Source: an uncultured Bacteroides sp. | GTDB lineage: Bacteria; Bacteroidota; Bacteroidia; Bacteroidales; Bacteroidaceae | Assembly (NCBI RefSeq): GCF_963675905.1 | Contig: NZ_OY780936.1 | Span: 1,497,946-1,561,945, forward strand | Direction of reading: 5' to 3' | DNA: 64,000 bases | Shown here: positions 29,276 to 37,502 of the stretch, piece after piece | Layout: every line of letters starts with the position of its first letter | Position numbering within the stretch: position 1 is the first letter of the stretch | Notes under the pieces: generated by a model | Told to the model about the DNA's origin: nothing | What the model saw: the letters and a program-made list of their open reading frames with translations, nothing else | The model's database searches: none | Translations under genes and position numbers: made by a program

Positions 29276-30871
29276 TTAATATTTAATTCTAAACCAGTCA
29301 AAATCAACATGCCCACCGGTATTTTTTGTTGCATAGTTAAACAAGCCAAAACGGTACCCCATAAAATGTGGGATGTCATATTTCATTTTCAATATATTTC
29401 CAATAGGATTCCACACTTTTCCATCTAAGCTGTACGAGAATTTAGCTTCGTCTTTCCCATTAAGAGCGTAAAGGCTAATAGCTTCATCGTTCATACCGGT
29501 AAAATCGCAATCAATTCTGAAATAAATTTGGTCTTGATCCAATGGAATTCGCTTTACTTCGACAGGCTTATCATTATCAGTAGTGATCATTACTATCGAC
29601 TTTTGTCCCGCGTCAATTTTAACCCCCACTAATCCATACTTTTTTTGGAGAACTGAGAATCCGGCAAAATCACCATCTTTCATTTTGGAAACATCCAGAG
29701 CAACGGAAGCTGAGCTAGTTGGCCCAATAGTACGTTGTGTAAGTGTGTTTCTGGCCTGAAGAAAATCAGTGTCGATTCTTCCTGTTTTGAGACGCAGGAA
29801 TCCTTTTCTTTCAGTTACAGACCACAGCGCATTATCTGGATTATGATTCCATTGCCATACTAAAGGAAGTGCTGCTTGTCCTTTTTTACGGTTGAATTCA
29901 TCAGAAGCAACCAAATTCGGAATCAAACCTTTACTGGCTGGCAGGTCTAATATTTCCGGGGCTTTACCATTTTCTCCTAATACCGGCCAACCGTCTTCCC
30001 ACTTTACGGGAACGAGATAAGGAACGCGGCCAACAGGACCATAATCGCGGAAAAGATAAGAGAACCAACGTCCATCGGGAGTGTCTATCAATCCTCCTTG
30101 AGCAATTCCTCTATCCTCAAAGCCAACTTTTCCTTCCCAGGGACCGTTGATATTATCTGCCCTATGTATAAGTACAGTTCGCATTTCACCTCGTGGTGCG
30201 CAAATATTAAATAGGTAATATTTTCCATTTACTTTAAATAATTGAGATCCTTCAGCTGCAAGGCCTATTTCTTTTCCTGTTGGTGCGCTGGCGTTTTCGA
30301 TGAGAACCCTCTCCGGAACGTCTTGTCTAATTCCTGTTAGATCCTCGTTTAATTCAACAATTTTTAGTCTTTCCCCGCCATAAATCAGATATACTTTGCC
30401 ATCATCATCAAAAAATAAAGAACTGTCATGAAGCGATGGCTTAAAAGAAACTCTTTGCCAGTTTCCTTTATCTATATCTTTTGTTTTAAAAACATAGGTT
30501 TCACCTGGTATGTCATGTGCAAAAGTGGTTAGATAATACATACCCTTGTGGTAGCGCAAACTACTTGCCCATGAACCTCTGCTATAGATGTTTTTTCCTT
30601 GTTCCAAATTTAGCGCCGGCAAATCTGCCAAAGTATCGTAGGCATAGTTGATCAGTTTCCAATTGACAAGATCTGTGGATTTCATAATGGGCACACCTGG
30701 GTTCATGTGCATTGTTGTACTGGCCATATAATAATTTTTACCAACCCTGATTATCGATATATCAGGCACATCAGCAAAAATAATTGGATTGGTTGCTTGT
30801 TGTGCATGAACATTATTTGAAAAAGACATGCAACTCAATAGCACAACGCAGGATAAAAAAATTTTAATCAT
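29276..30871 (-). CDS. GH43 with concanavalin-like tail, xyloglucan arabinofuranosidase type
   Basis: A 531-residue secreted protein (signal peptide to about 23). The propeller opens NPIIFADVPDISIIRVG with base Asp37. LHDSSLFFDDDG and LAAEGSQLFKVNG carry the other two acids. The beta-sandwich of about 200 residues at the C-terminus (from NLVASDEFNR) is that of the GH43 group including B. ovatus xyloglucan enzymes BoGH43A/B. Together with the gene at 5840 it gives the locus two such enzymes, as in B. ovatus. It lies directly after the GH5 pair. Arabinofuranose removal is the favoured role. Confidence 0.87.
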   Translation of the reverse strand: MIKIFLSCVVLLSCMSFSNNVHAQQATNPIIFADVPDISIIRVGKNYYMASTTMHMNPGVPIMKSTDLVNWKLINYAYDTLADLPALNLEQGKNIYSRGSWASSLRYHKGMYYLTTFAHDIPGETYVFKTKDIDKGNWQRVSFKPSLHDSSLFFDDDGKVYLIYGGERLKIVELNEDLTGIRQDVPERVLIENASAPTGKEIGLAAEGSQLFKVNGKYYLFNICAPRGEMRTVLIHRADNINGPWEGKVGFEDRGIAQGGLIDTPDGRWFSYLFRDYGPVGRVPYLVPVKWEDGWPVLGENGKAPEILDLPASKGLIPNLVASDEFNRKKGQAALPLVWQWNHNPDNALWSVTERKGFLRLKTGRIDTDFLQARNTLTQRTIGPTSSASVALDVSKMKDGDFAGFSVLQKKYGLVGVKIDAGQKSIVMITTDNDKPVEVKRIPLDQDQIYFRIDCDFTGMNDEAISLYALNGKDEAKFSYSLDGKVWNPIGNILKMKYDIPHFMGYRFGLFNYATKNTGGHVDFDWFRIKY

Positions 30872-30982
30872 TATTTAAAAATGTATAATTGTGATGACTG
30901 TTATTCTATTTTAGTGTTGTTCTTCTTTATGGTTTTCTTAGCAGCTTCGCTAGATGACCCAGTCGGAAAGGCATCCCTAAGC

Positions 30983-31003
30983 CCCTCCGTTTTTAGGAGG
31001 GGT
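30983..31003. repeat. CCCCTCC-GGAGGGG intergenic hairpin
   Basis: A 7-bp GC-rich stem with a 7-nt loop, followed by TTAGGGGTGG, lies in the 232-bp spacer between the second GH5 and GH43. From general knowledge this is another dispersed Bacteroidota intergenic repeat type. It could attenuate or stabilise the polycistronic mRNA downstream of the GH5 gene. Confidence 0.55.
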
Positions 31004-31103
31004 TAGGGGTGGTTCTTTTTATGTTGTTCCACCAAATTGTAATTTATAATGAACTGACACTTATCGCCATTCCAGAAAAAAAGCTTTAATCCAACATTAC
31101 TTT

Positions 31104-32564
31104 TTAATTATAACCAGCTTTAATGGCATCTAACAGAGCCTGATCCTTTACCTTATTATTAGCTCTATCTAACATAAAACCTATCTCCCACCAGAATGGT
31201 ACCATACCATTTTCTCTAGCCGTTTTGGTCACAAAAGTTGCCCAGGCATCTACAGACTTGTTATGCATCTCCGTATCCAGAGGAATCTGCCCGTTACGCT
31301 CGGCAGTACGTCTCCAGGTTCCATATTCACCCAGCATTACAGGGATACCTGCATCAACAAACTTTTTAATCTTTCCGATTTCTGCACGGAGCTCATCCTC
31401 TTCTCCATCAGGCGCGTTGCGTTCCGGCTCAATAGTAGAATGGTTCCCAGCCCCCCAGTAGTAACTCGCTTTGGTGTCCGGATTATATAATCCATCTTTT
31501 TCTAGATTAAAATGCCAAGGCCCATAAAAATGTACCTCAAGCATCATTTTGTTTGGTACTGGATCATGAGGAAGCGTAGTCATCAAACTAGAAGTTTTAA
31601 TAATGTCAGTTGAAGGCCCCTGTACAACCAGCACTCGGTAACTATTTCTACCTCCGGTAGCGCGAACTGTCTTGATGAAAGTTTCGTGATAACTATTAAG
31701 TATGGCCATCTGCGCGGCATTTTCAACCGCAGGTTCATTTGTGCCAGCAAATATAAGGTGCTCATTAAAATCACGCATCTTTGTAGCAATCTGCTCCCAA
31801 ATTGCTTTTAGCTTCTGATTAATCACATCTTGTTCTGCCGCATTGACACTTTTTTCCAGCCAGCCACCATCTCCATGAGCATTCAGCATCACATACATAT
31901 CATTTTCCACACACCATTTAACCACTTCATGCACACGATTAAGCCATTCAGGGTCAATTGTCATTTTATCCTTATTACTTAAATGACTCCAAACCCATCC
32001 AGTAGGAAGACGTACAGTATTGAAACCTAATCCTTTTACAAATTTCACATAGTCTAAGGTCAATTTACTATTCCACTCCCCTTCTACAGGAGATTCCATG
32101 GTATTACCAAAATTTATTGCCATTCCCATTTTTGCCGCCAATTCTACGGCTGTACTGCTCATTTCTGTTGCATCGGGAGCTTTAGGCGTTAAATTATATG
32201 ATGGGTATAAATAACCTGCTTGTGTAATCTTAATTCTTCGGGCCTGACCATTTGCTGCCTCAACAGTTACTATGGTAGAGCGAGTTAATCCAGTTTCATT
32301 AATTAAAGCTGTAATTTGTATTGCAGTAGTTCCACTAACACCACTTGCTTTGGTTACTTGCAACCAGGATGTTGCCGAAATAACACTCCATGTACTGTTT
32401 GCTTCAATGGTGATTTCCTCTGACGTACCACCTTCTGGCTCAAAAGAAACAGTAGTTGCTGAAACCACTAATTGTGGGGCTTCGTTTTCGTCTTTTGAAC
32501 AAGAAACCGAAAAACCGGTAACAATTAGTAGTAGTAAAATTTTATAAAAATGTTTTATTTTCAT
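31104..32564 (-). CDS. BACON-GH5 endo-beta-glucanase (xyloglucanase-like) lipoprotein, second copy
   Basis: The ATG at 32564 (486 residues) is chosen because it begins the same lipoprotein leader as the neighbour (MKIKHFYKILLLLIV...VSCSK, lipid Cys22). An in-frame ATG 11 codons earlier is less likely. A BACON domain (about 33-116) precedes the GH5 barrel. Catalytic acid/base is Glu277 (AGTNEPAVE) and nucleophile Glu413 (VMLGEYGTW). The B. ovatus cell-surface endo-xyloglucanase BoGH5A has the same BACON-GH5_4 layout. Compared with the first copy it has AHGDGGW where the other has IHWDNGW, and a changed loop after the acid/base, so subsite preference may differ. Surface exposure is inferred from the lipobox. 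Confidence 0.88.
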   Translation of the reverse strand: MKIKHFYKILLLLIVTGFSVSCSKDENEAPQLVVSATTVSFEPEGGTSEEITIEANSTWSVISATSWLQVTKASGVSGTTAIQITALINETGLTRSTIVTVEAANGQARRIKITQAGYLYPSYNLTPKAPDATEMSSTAVELAAKMGMAINFGNTMESPVEGEWNSKLTLDYVKFVKGLGFNTVRLPTGWVWSHLSNKDKMTIDPEWLNRVHEVVKWCVENDMYVMLNAHGDGGWLEKSVNAAEQDVINQKLKAIWEQIATKMRDFNEHLIFAGTNEPAVENAAQMAILNSYHETFIKTVRATGGRNSYRVLVVQGPSTDIIKTSSLMTTLPHDPVPNKMMLEVHFYGPWHFNLEKDGLYNPDTKASYYWGAGNHSTIEPERNAPDGEEDELRAEIGKIKKFVDAGIPVMLGEYGTWRRTAERNGQIPLDTEMHNKSVDAWATFVTKTARENGMVPFWWEIGFMLDRANNKVKDQALLDAIKAGYN

Positions 32565-32612
32565 TTTTTGTTTTTTAGATTTATATACTTCAATCAATGA
32601 CTTTTATATTTA

Positions 32613-32677
32613 AACCTCATGGTTTCCATGAGGTTACCTATTTGTAGTAAATCTGTGATTCCTAAAAGTCACAGATT
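32613..32677. repeat. Two hairpins upstream of the second GH5 gene
   Basis: AACCTCATGG-TTT-CCATGAGGTT (32613-32635) is a perfect 10-bp stem with a 3-nt loop. AATCTGTGA/TCACAGATT (32650-32677) is a copy of the element at 23761 and is followed by TTTTTTAAATTCAAT. Both lie between the two GH5 genes and may set mRNA ends or stability between them. Confidence 0.6.
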
Positions 32678-32748
32678 TTTTAAATTCAATCCTATGCATA
32701 AACCTCTGCAAAACTGTATTTTTATTTAGTTATAGTGCCTCTTATTAT

Positions 32749-34224
32749 TTACTTATATCCTGCGATAATGGCATTTAGCATATCTTGATCCTTAACCACA
32801 TTATTTTTTCTATCAAAAACTTGACCTACCTCCCACCACATTGGTAAAAAACCATTCGCTCTCATGGTTTTGGTCGTAAAAGTTAGCCAGTAGTCCACAG
32901 ACTTGTTGTGCATCTCCGTATCCTTAGGAACACCCCTTCCGAGGTCGGCAGTCCGTCTATAGTCTCCATATTCACCCAATATCACAGGGATACCCCTATC
33001 AACAAACTTTTTCATCATTCCGAGTTCAGCAATGACCGCATCCTCTTCTCCAAAGGTGGCGTTGCGCTCCGGCTCAATAGTAGAATGATTCCCAGCCCCC
33101 CAGTAGTAAGCCACTTTGGTGCCCTCACCATGATCTCCATCGCGGTTCATTATAAATGGATAAGGCGAGTAGAAATGCACCTCAACCATCATACGATCAG
33201 GTACCGGGTCGTAAGGAAGCGTATTCATCAGCTTAGAAGTGTATTCACAGCTACCACTAGGTCCCTGCACAACCAGCACCCGGTTACTGTTTCGGCCTCC
33301 GGTAGAGCGAACTGCCTTGATGAATGTTTCGTGATAACTATTAAGTATGGCCATAATCTTGGCATCCCAACACCAAGGTTCATTCGTGCTGGCAAATAGA
33401 AGGTGTTCATCAAAATCACGCATTTCTGTAGCTATCTGTTCCCAAAGTGCTTTTTGTTTCGCATTAACAGAATCTTTCTTAGCTTCAGTGATATTACCTT
33501 CCAACCAGCCATTGTCCCAGTGAATATTCACCATCACATACATTTCATTTTTCACACACCACCCAACTACTTCGTGTACACGGTCAAGCCATGCCGGGTC
33601 AATTTTCGCTTTTGCCGGATCGATTAACTTACCCCAGTTATAAGCACAAGGAAGTCGTATCGCATTAAAACCTTTTGCTTTCAAAAATTTTATATATGAT
33701 TCGGTAACTTTAGTACCATTCTGCCAGTCGCCTTCGTTTGGGGTCTCCATGGTATTGCCAATATTTATTCCCATTCCCATACGCATTTTCGCCGCCAGTT
33801 GCACGGCCGTGCTGCTCATTCCGGTCATGTCGGGCGCTATGGGCGATGTATTATAACTTGGATATATGGCGGGGCCCTGAGAGACCGTCACTCTTCTTAC
33901 CTGCCCATTAGTTGCTGTAATAGTTAAGATCATAGATCTGAAATTTCCAATATTGTTGGCCGAGGCTGTTAATGTAATAGTAGTACTTCCACTAGTACCA
34001 CTCGATTTACTTAACTGCAACCAGGCTGTAGCCGAATTACTAATACTCCATGTACTGTTTGCTTCAATGGTGATTTCTTCTGATGTACCTCCTTCTGGTT
34101 CAAAAGAAACAGTAGTTGCTGAAACCACTAATTGTGGGGCTTCGTTTTCGTCTTTTGAACAAGAAACCGAAAAACCGGTAACAATTAGTAGTAGTAAAAT
34201 TTTATAAAAATGTTTTATTTTCAT
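32749..34224 (-). CDS. BACON-GH5 endo-beta-glucanase (xyloglucanase-like) lipoprotein, first copy
   Basis: A 491-residue lipoprotein (Cys22 after FSV-S). The BACON domain spans about 33-118, then the GH5 barrel, with IHWDNGW, acid/base Glu282 in FASTNEPWCW and nucleophile Glu418 in VILGEYGDY. The first ~60 codons and the leader DNA are nearly identical to the other GH5 (32564), while the rest has diverged, so the leader has been exchanged or recently converted. By analogy to B. ovatus it would cut xyloglucan at the cell surface and feed oligosaccharides to SusC/D. It is the first enzyme after the SGBP, as in that locus. Confidence 0.9.
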   Translation of the reverse strand: MKIKHFYKILLLLIVTGFSVSCSKDENEAPQLVVSATTVSFEPEGGTSEEITIEANSTWSISNSATAWLQLSKSSGTSGSTTITLTASANNIGNFRSMILTITATNGQVRRVTVSQGPAIYPSYNTSPIAPDMTGMSSTAVQLAAKMRMGMGINIGNTMETPNEGDWQNGTKVTESYIKFLKAKGFNAIRLPCAYNWGKLIDPAKAKIDPAWLDRVHEVVGWCVKNEMYVMVNIHWDNGWLEGNITEAKKDSVNAKQKALWEQIATEMRDFDEHLLFASTNEPWCWDAKIMAILNSYHETFIKAVRSTGGRNSNRVLVVQGPSGSCEYTSKLMNTLPYDPVPDRMMVEVHFYSPYPFIMNRDGDHGEGTKVAYYWGAGNHSTIEPERNATFGEEDAVIAELGMMKKFVDRGIPVILGEYGDYRRTADLGRGVPKDTEMHNKSVDYWLTFTTKTMRANGFLPMWWEVGQVFDRKNNVVKDQDMLNAIIAGYK

Positions 34225-34260
34225 TTTTTGTTTTATTTTAGAATTAATAAATTTTTATTT

Positions 34261-34305
34261 AAGACCTGCAGCGAATTTAACTTTTATGAAATAGCTGCAG
34301 GTCTT
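34261..34305. repeat. 11-bp stem hairpin between SGBP and first GH5
   Basis: AAGACCTGCAG (34261-34271) and CTGCAGGTCTT (34295-34305) are perfect inverse complements with a 23-nt loop. It sits 39 bp after the SGBP stop in the transcribed direction with no U-run, which fits a partial terminator or mRNA-stability hairpin separating highly expressed sus genes from enzyme genes (inference). Confidence 0.6.
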
Positions 34306-34343
34306 TATTTTTAATATAAATCTGTTATTAGATTAAAAAAAAT

Positions 34344-35873
34344 TTATTCTTCAATTTTGATTTTTACAACCCTAATATTGTCAATAGCCGCATAAAAACC
34401 TGTTGCAGTTGATGAAGAAGTGAAATTTTTAAGGGTAAGATTATAACCACTCTCACCAGTAGGTCCCAATAATTTTTTTAAACTACTAACTGAAATACCA
34501 TCTCCTAACGTGACCTTTTTTTCTCTGAATTCAGATAAAGGAATCGTTACGGTTTGCCAACCAAGTGTTTTATAAGCAAGAGTCTTATTAGAACCAGGAA
34601 TTTTCCATGGCTCATAACGAGCTACATAACTATCCCCTGCAAATTCAGTTCTAAAATAAAGAGTACCTCCATTCCATGGATTAGGTATACTTATTTCAAA
34701 TTGGAGCCCCCAGTTTTCAACAGGATCTGAAAGATTATCCACAGGCATCCATGCATTTTTATTATTAATTGAAGTATTATTAGCATTACCCAATTTGGCG
34801 TACTTACTTTCACCTCCAGCTAGAACAGGCGTATTAAAATACACGTACATAGAATTATTTGTTCCCATCGAACCATTAAAATCAGCTACGGGGCCAAAAG
34901 CTAAACTAATATCTCCCGACCAATCATAACCAAAATAATCACCCCACTCAAAATTTGCTAAAAGACCTAACCAATGGTCATTTTGAGTATTTATACTATA
35001 AGGAGTACTAACCGTTCCATACTCACTAACAATGGACACTGGTCCACTAGCGAAGTTCTTGTCAGGAGCCACAAACTCAACATATAAACCATCTGAATCT
35101 TCTGTAAAATTTGTAATAGTTGCACCGCCAAAACTTAAACTTGTAACACCATTTAAATTTTTACCATATATGCGTATCAAATCACCTTGTGAAGGATTTG
35201 CATTAGAAACAGCATAAATTTCTGGAACAATTAACACATTGAAATCATAGCTCCCAGATGCAAGAACAAGTACTCCTGCCCAAGGCAATGGCGCATCAAT
35301 TTCTGGAAGTACAAATCCAATAGAACTACCATCTTCTACTGTTGTAAATGATGACACATCTACACCCGCTAGGGTCAGCTTTTCTATCAAATATAAATTG
35401 GTACCATAAATATAAATCGAATCACCTACCTTAGTAGCAGAAGTCATCGAATTTCCTGTGATAGTAGCTAGCGGAGGAATTACATCAAATTTAAAAGAAG
35501 TTGTTCCGCCTTTGGTGGTATAATTTATAGTATTAAGAAGAGCGGGGTCAACATTATAAAAAGGCACATCCCAAGGAACTTGTACAACAGCTGTTTCATC
35601 TGAAAACAATCCATGTTCGAAACTAGCAGTAAAACCATTAAAACTTATCTGGGTGGCTTCTTTTAAATTCTTTCCATGGATTACAATCCATTGCCCAGGG
35701 ATAATAGTTGTCGCTAATGTATCATTAGGAGCGGGTGCATAATTCCTTACTGCTGTAATAACAGGAGCTCCATTTAAATCATCATTATTATTACAAGATA
35801 TTAACATTGTAATAATCAACATCATACTTAAAAAAAGCAGGTGATTAACACGGTAATTTAATATTTTTTGCAT
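34344..35873 (-). CDS. TIG/IPT-domain surface glycan-binding lipoprotein (SGBP-B-like)
   Basis: A 509-residue lipoprotein with lipobox MLISC (Cys27). Tandem Ig-like TIG/IPT domains follow: PGQWIVIHGKNL near 60, GDSIYIYGTNL near 150 and QGDLIRIYGKNL near 230. A C-terminal domain (about 300-505) with many Trp/Tyr residues (HWLGLLANFEWGDYFGYDW) is probably the glycan-binding region. Its place right after SusD and its layout match the xyloglucan-binding SGBP-B of B. ovatus. It has no catalytic motif. Binding of xyloglucan is inferred from position and architecture. Confidence 0.82.
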   Translation of the reverse strand: MQKILNYRVNHLLFLSMMLIITMLISCNNNDDLNGAPVITAVRNYAPAPNDTLATTIIPGQWIVIHGKNLKEATQISFNGFTASFEHGLFSDETAVVQVPWDVPFYNVDPALLNTINYTTKGGTTSFKFDVIPPLATITGNSMTSATKVGDSIYIYGTNLYLIEKLTLAGVDVSSFTTVEDGSSIGFVLPEIDAPLPWAGVLVLASGSYDFNVLIVPEIYAVSNANPSQGDLIRIYGKNLNGVTSLSFGGATITNFTEDSDGLYVEFVAPDKNFASGPVSIVSEYGTVSTPYSINTQNDHWLGLLANFEWGDYFGYDWSGDISLAFGPVADFNGSMGTNNSMYVYFNTPVLAGGESKYAKLGNANNTSINNKNAWMPVDNLSDPVENWGLQFEISIPNPWNGGTLYFRTEFAGDSYVARYEPWKIPGSNKTLAYKTLGWQTVTIPLSEFREKKVTLGDGISVSSLKKLLGPTGESGYNLTLKNFTSSSTATGFYAAIDNIRVVKIKIEE

Positions 35874-35894
35874 ATTTATATATTTTTTTTATTG

Positions 35895-37481
35895 CTATTC
35901 ATAATAAGGTACTGCAGGTTCAAGCAATTTTGGATCAGCAATTACTTCTGATGTAGGTAATTGTAAAGTAAAGGTACCAACGGTTGCCGGAGAAATGACT
36001 CCAATAGGAGGTTGAGGCTTAGCTATTTTAGTATCGCCGTCATATTCAAATGTTACTCGTTGTTGATTGCTAAGCAGGGTAATTGCTTTTACCGGATTAA
36101 AATAAGAAAGTCTTACCAAATCAAACCAATATTGTCCTTCACAAGCAAATTCTAGCCTTCTTTCCTTCAAAATAATATCCATATTAAGCTGAGTTACCAT
36201 AGGAGCACCAGGAATTGCTCGTTGTTTTACCTTATTGAAATATAGTAAAGCATCCGCATCAGTTGTAGAGGCATTGTTGCCCAAGATAGCCTCAGCATAA
36301 ACTAAATAAATATCTGCTAATCTTAGTAATGGCGTATGCAATATGGAACTAGTAAACGTCATTGCAGGTGCATTGTTATCTGCTTCATTACCAATAATGT
36401 GTTTCTTCATAGTTGGATAAGTAGCAGTATAACCACCTTCAGCAGCATTTAACTCAGGGTAATGATCTCCAGTTAACATAAAAGTCGCTTTACGTCTTAT
36501 GGAATCCTGCTCAGGATAAGCTAAATATAAATCATAACTAACTAATGGACCACCCCAACCACCAGCTTTTTGAGGAGTAATTTGAGGAGTTGGTGAGTAT
36601 CGGCCCGATAAAAAATTACCTTCATCCCAATTTGCACCTGTAGTCCATTGCAGTGAAAATAATGATTCTGAACTATCATTAAATTGTGTTCTAAAAAGAT
36701 CATAATAACTAGGAAACAAAACTAAACCACTGTTTTCAATCACATCTTTTGCAGTATTTTTTGCCAAATCCAAATATTGCTGATTACGCGTACCTCCCGA
36801 TTGTCCCAATCCTGCCATCGTTAAATACACTTTACTTAACAAACCTTTTGCAGACCAAGTAGTTACTCTACCAGGCTGATCAGTCAAAGGAAGATTTTCG
36901 GCTGCAAAAATTAAATCTTCAGTAATAAATCGGTAAACATCTGCTCTTAAATTTCTATTTACTAAAGGTGATGTTATTAACTTCTCATTATCTACAATAA
37001 TAGGCACGTCTCCCCATAATAAAGTAAGATGATAGTATGCTATGGCACGAATAAATTTTGCCTCCGCTATGGCAGCGTTCTTATCTGCCTCAGCAATTGT
37101 TGCTTTAGTATTTTCAATAGCCTTAATGGTAATATTACAATGCCCAATTACCATATAAAGCGCTTTCCAACCGCCAATTAAACGTTCGTTAGATCCATTA
37201 AGCGTAAACGTGTTAAGTTGTACTAAATCTTTACCTTGGTATGGTACAACAATGTTTCCGCTCATTACATCTCCTAATGGGAGGTATCCTTCATTATTCC
37301 ATCGTGCCCATGGTTTACCATAAAGTGCTGCTGTAGCAGACCTAAGTTCTTCTTTTGTCTGATAAAAATTTTCAGTGCTTATATCTGATAGAGAAGGACG
37401 ATCAAGAAAATCATCCTGACAGCTTACCATAAAAAGTACGGTAAATATCACACAAATATTTTTTAAATTTATATATTTCAT
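35895..37481 (-). CDS. susD-like: SusD-family outer-membrane lipoprotein
   Basis: A 528-residue lipoprotein with lipobox FMVSC (Cys21), followed by QDDFLDRPSLSDIS typical of SusD starts. TPR-like helices form the scaffold (KAIENTKATI...AEAKFIRAIAYYHLT). The C-terminal part has the family pattern LRLADIYLVYAEAI and LKERRLEFACEGQYWFDLVR. It caps the SusC barrel and binds the oligosaccharide. The spacers are 21 bp to SusC and 21 bp to SGBP, so the three are co-transcribed. Confidence 0.95.
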   Translation of the reverse strand: MKYINLKNICVIFTVLFMVSCQDDFLDRPSLSDISTENFYQTKEELRSATAALYGKPWARWNNEGYLPLGDVMSGNIVVPYQGKDLVQLNTFTLNGSNERLIGGWKALYMVIGHCNITIKAIENTKATIAEADKNAAIAEAKFIRAIAYYHLTLLWGDVPIIVDNEKLITSPLVNRNLRADVYRFITEDLIFAAENLPLTDQPGRVTTWSAKGLLSKVYLTMAGLGQSGGTRNQQYLDLAKNTAKDVIENSGLVLFPSYYDLFRTQFNDSSESLFSLQWTTGANWDEGNFLSGRYSPTPQITPQKAGGWGGPLVSYDLYLAYPEQDSIRRKATFMLTGDHYPELNAAEGGYTATYPTMKKHIIGNEADNNAPAMTFTSSILHTPLLRLADIYLVYAEAILGNNASTTDADALLYFNKVKQRAIPGAPMVTQLNMDIILKERRLEFACEGQYWFDLVRLSYFNPVKAITLLSNQQRVTFEYDGDTKIAKPQPPIGVISPATVGTFTLQLPTSEVIADPKLLEPAVPYYE

Positions 37482-37502
37482 AATACGTTATATTTTATTT
37501 GA

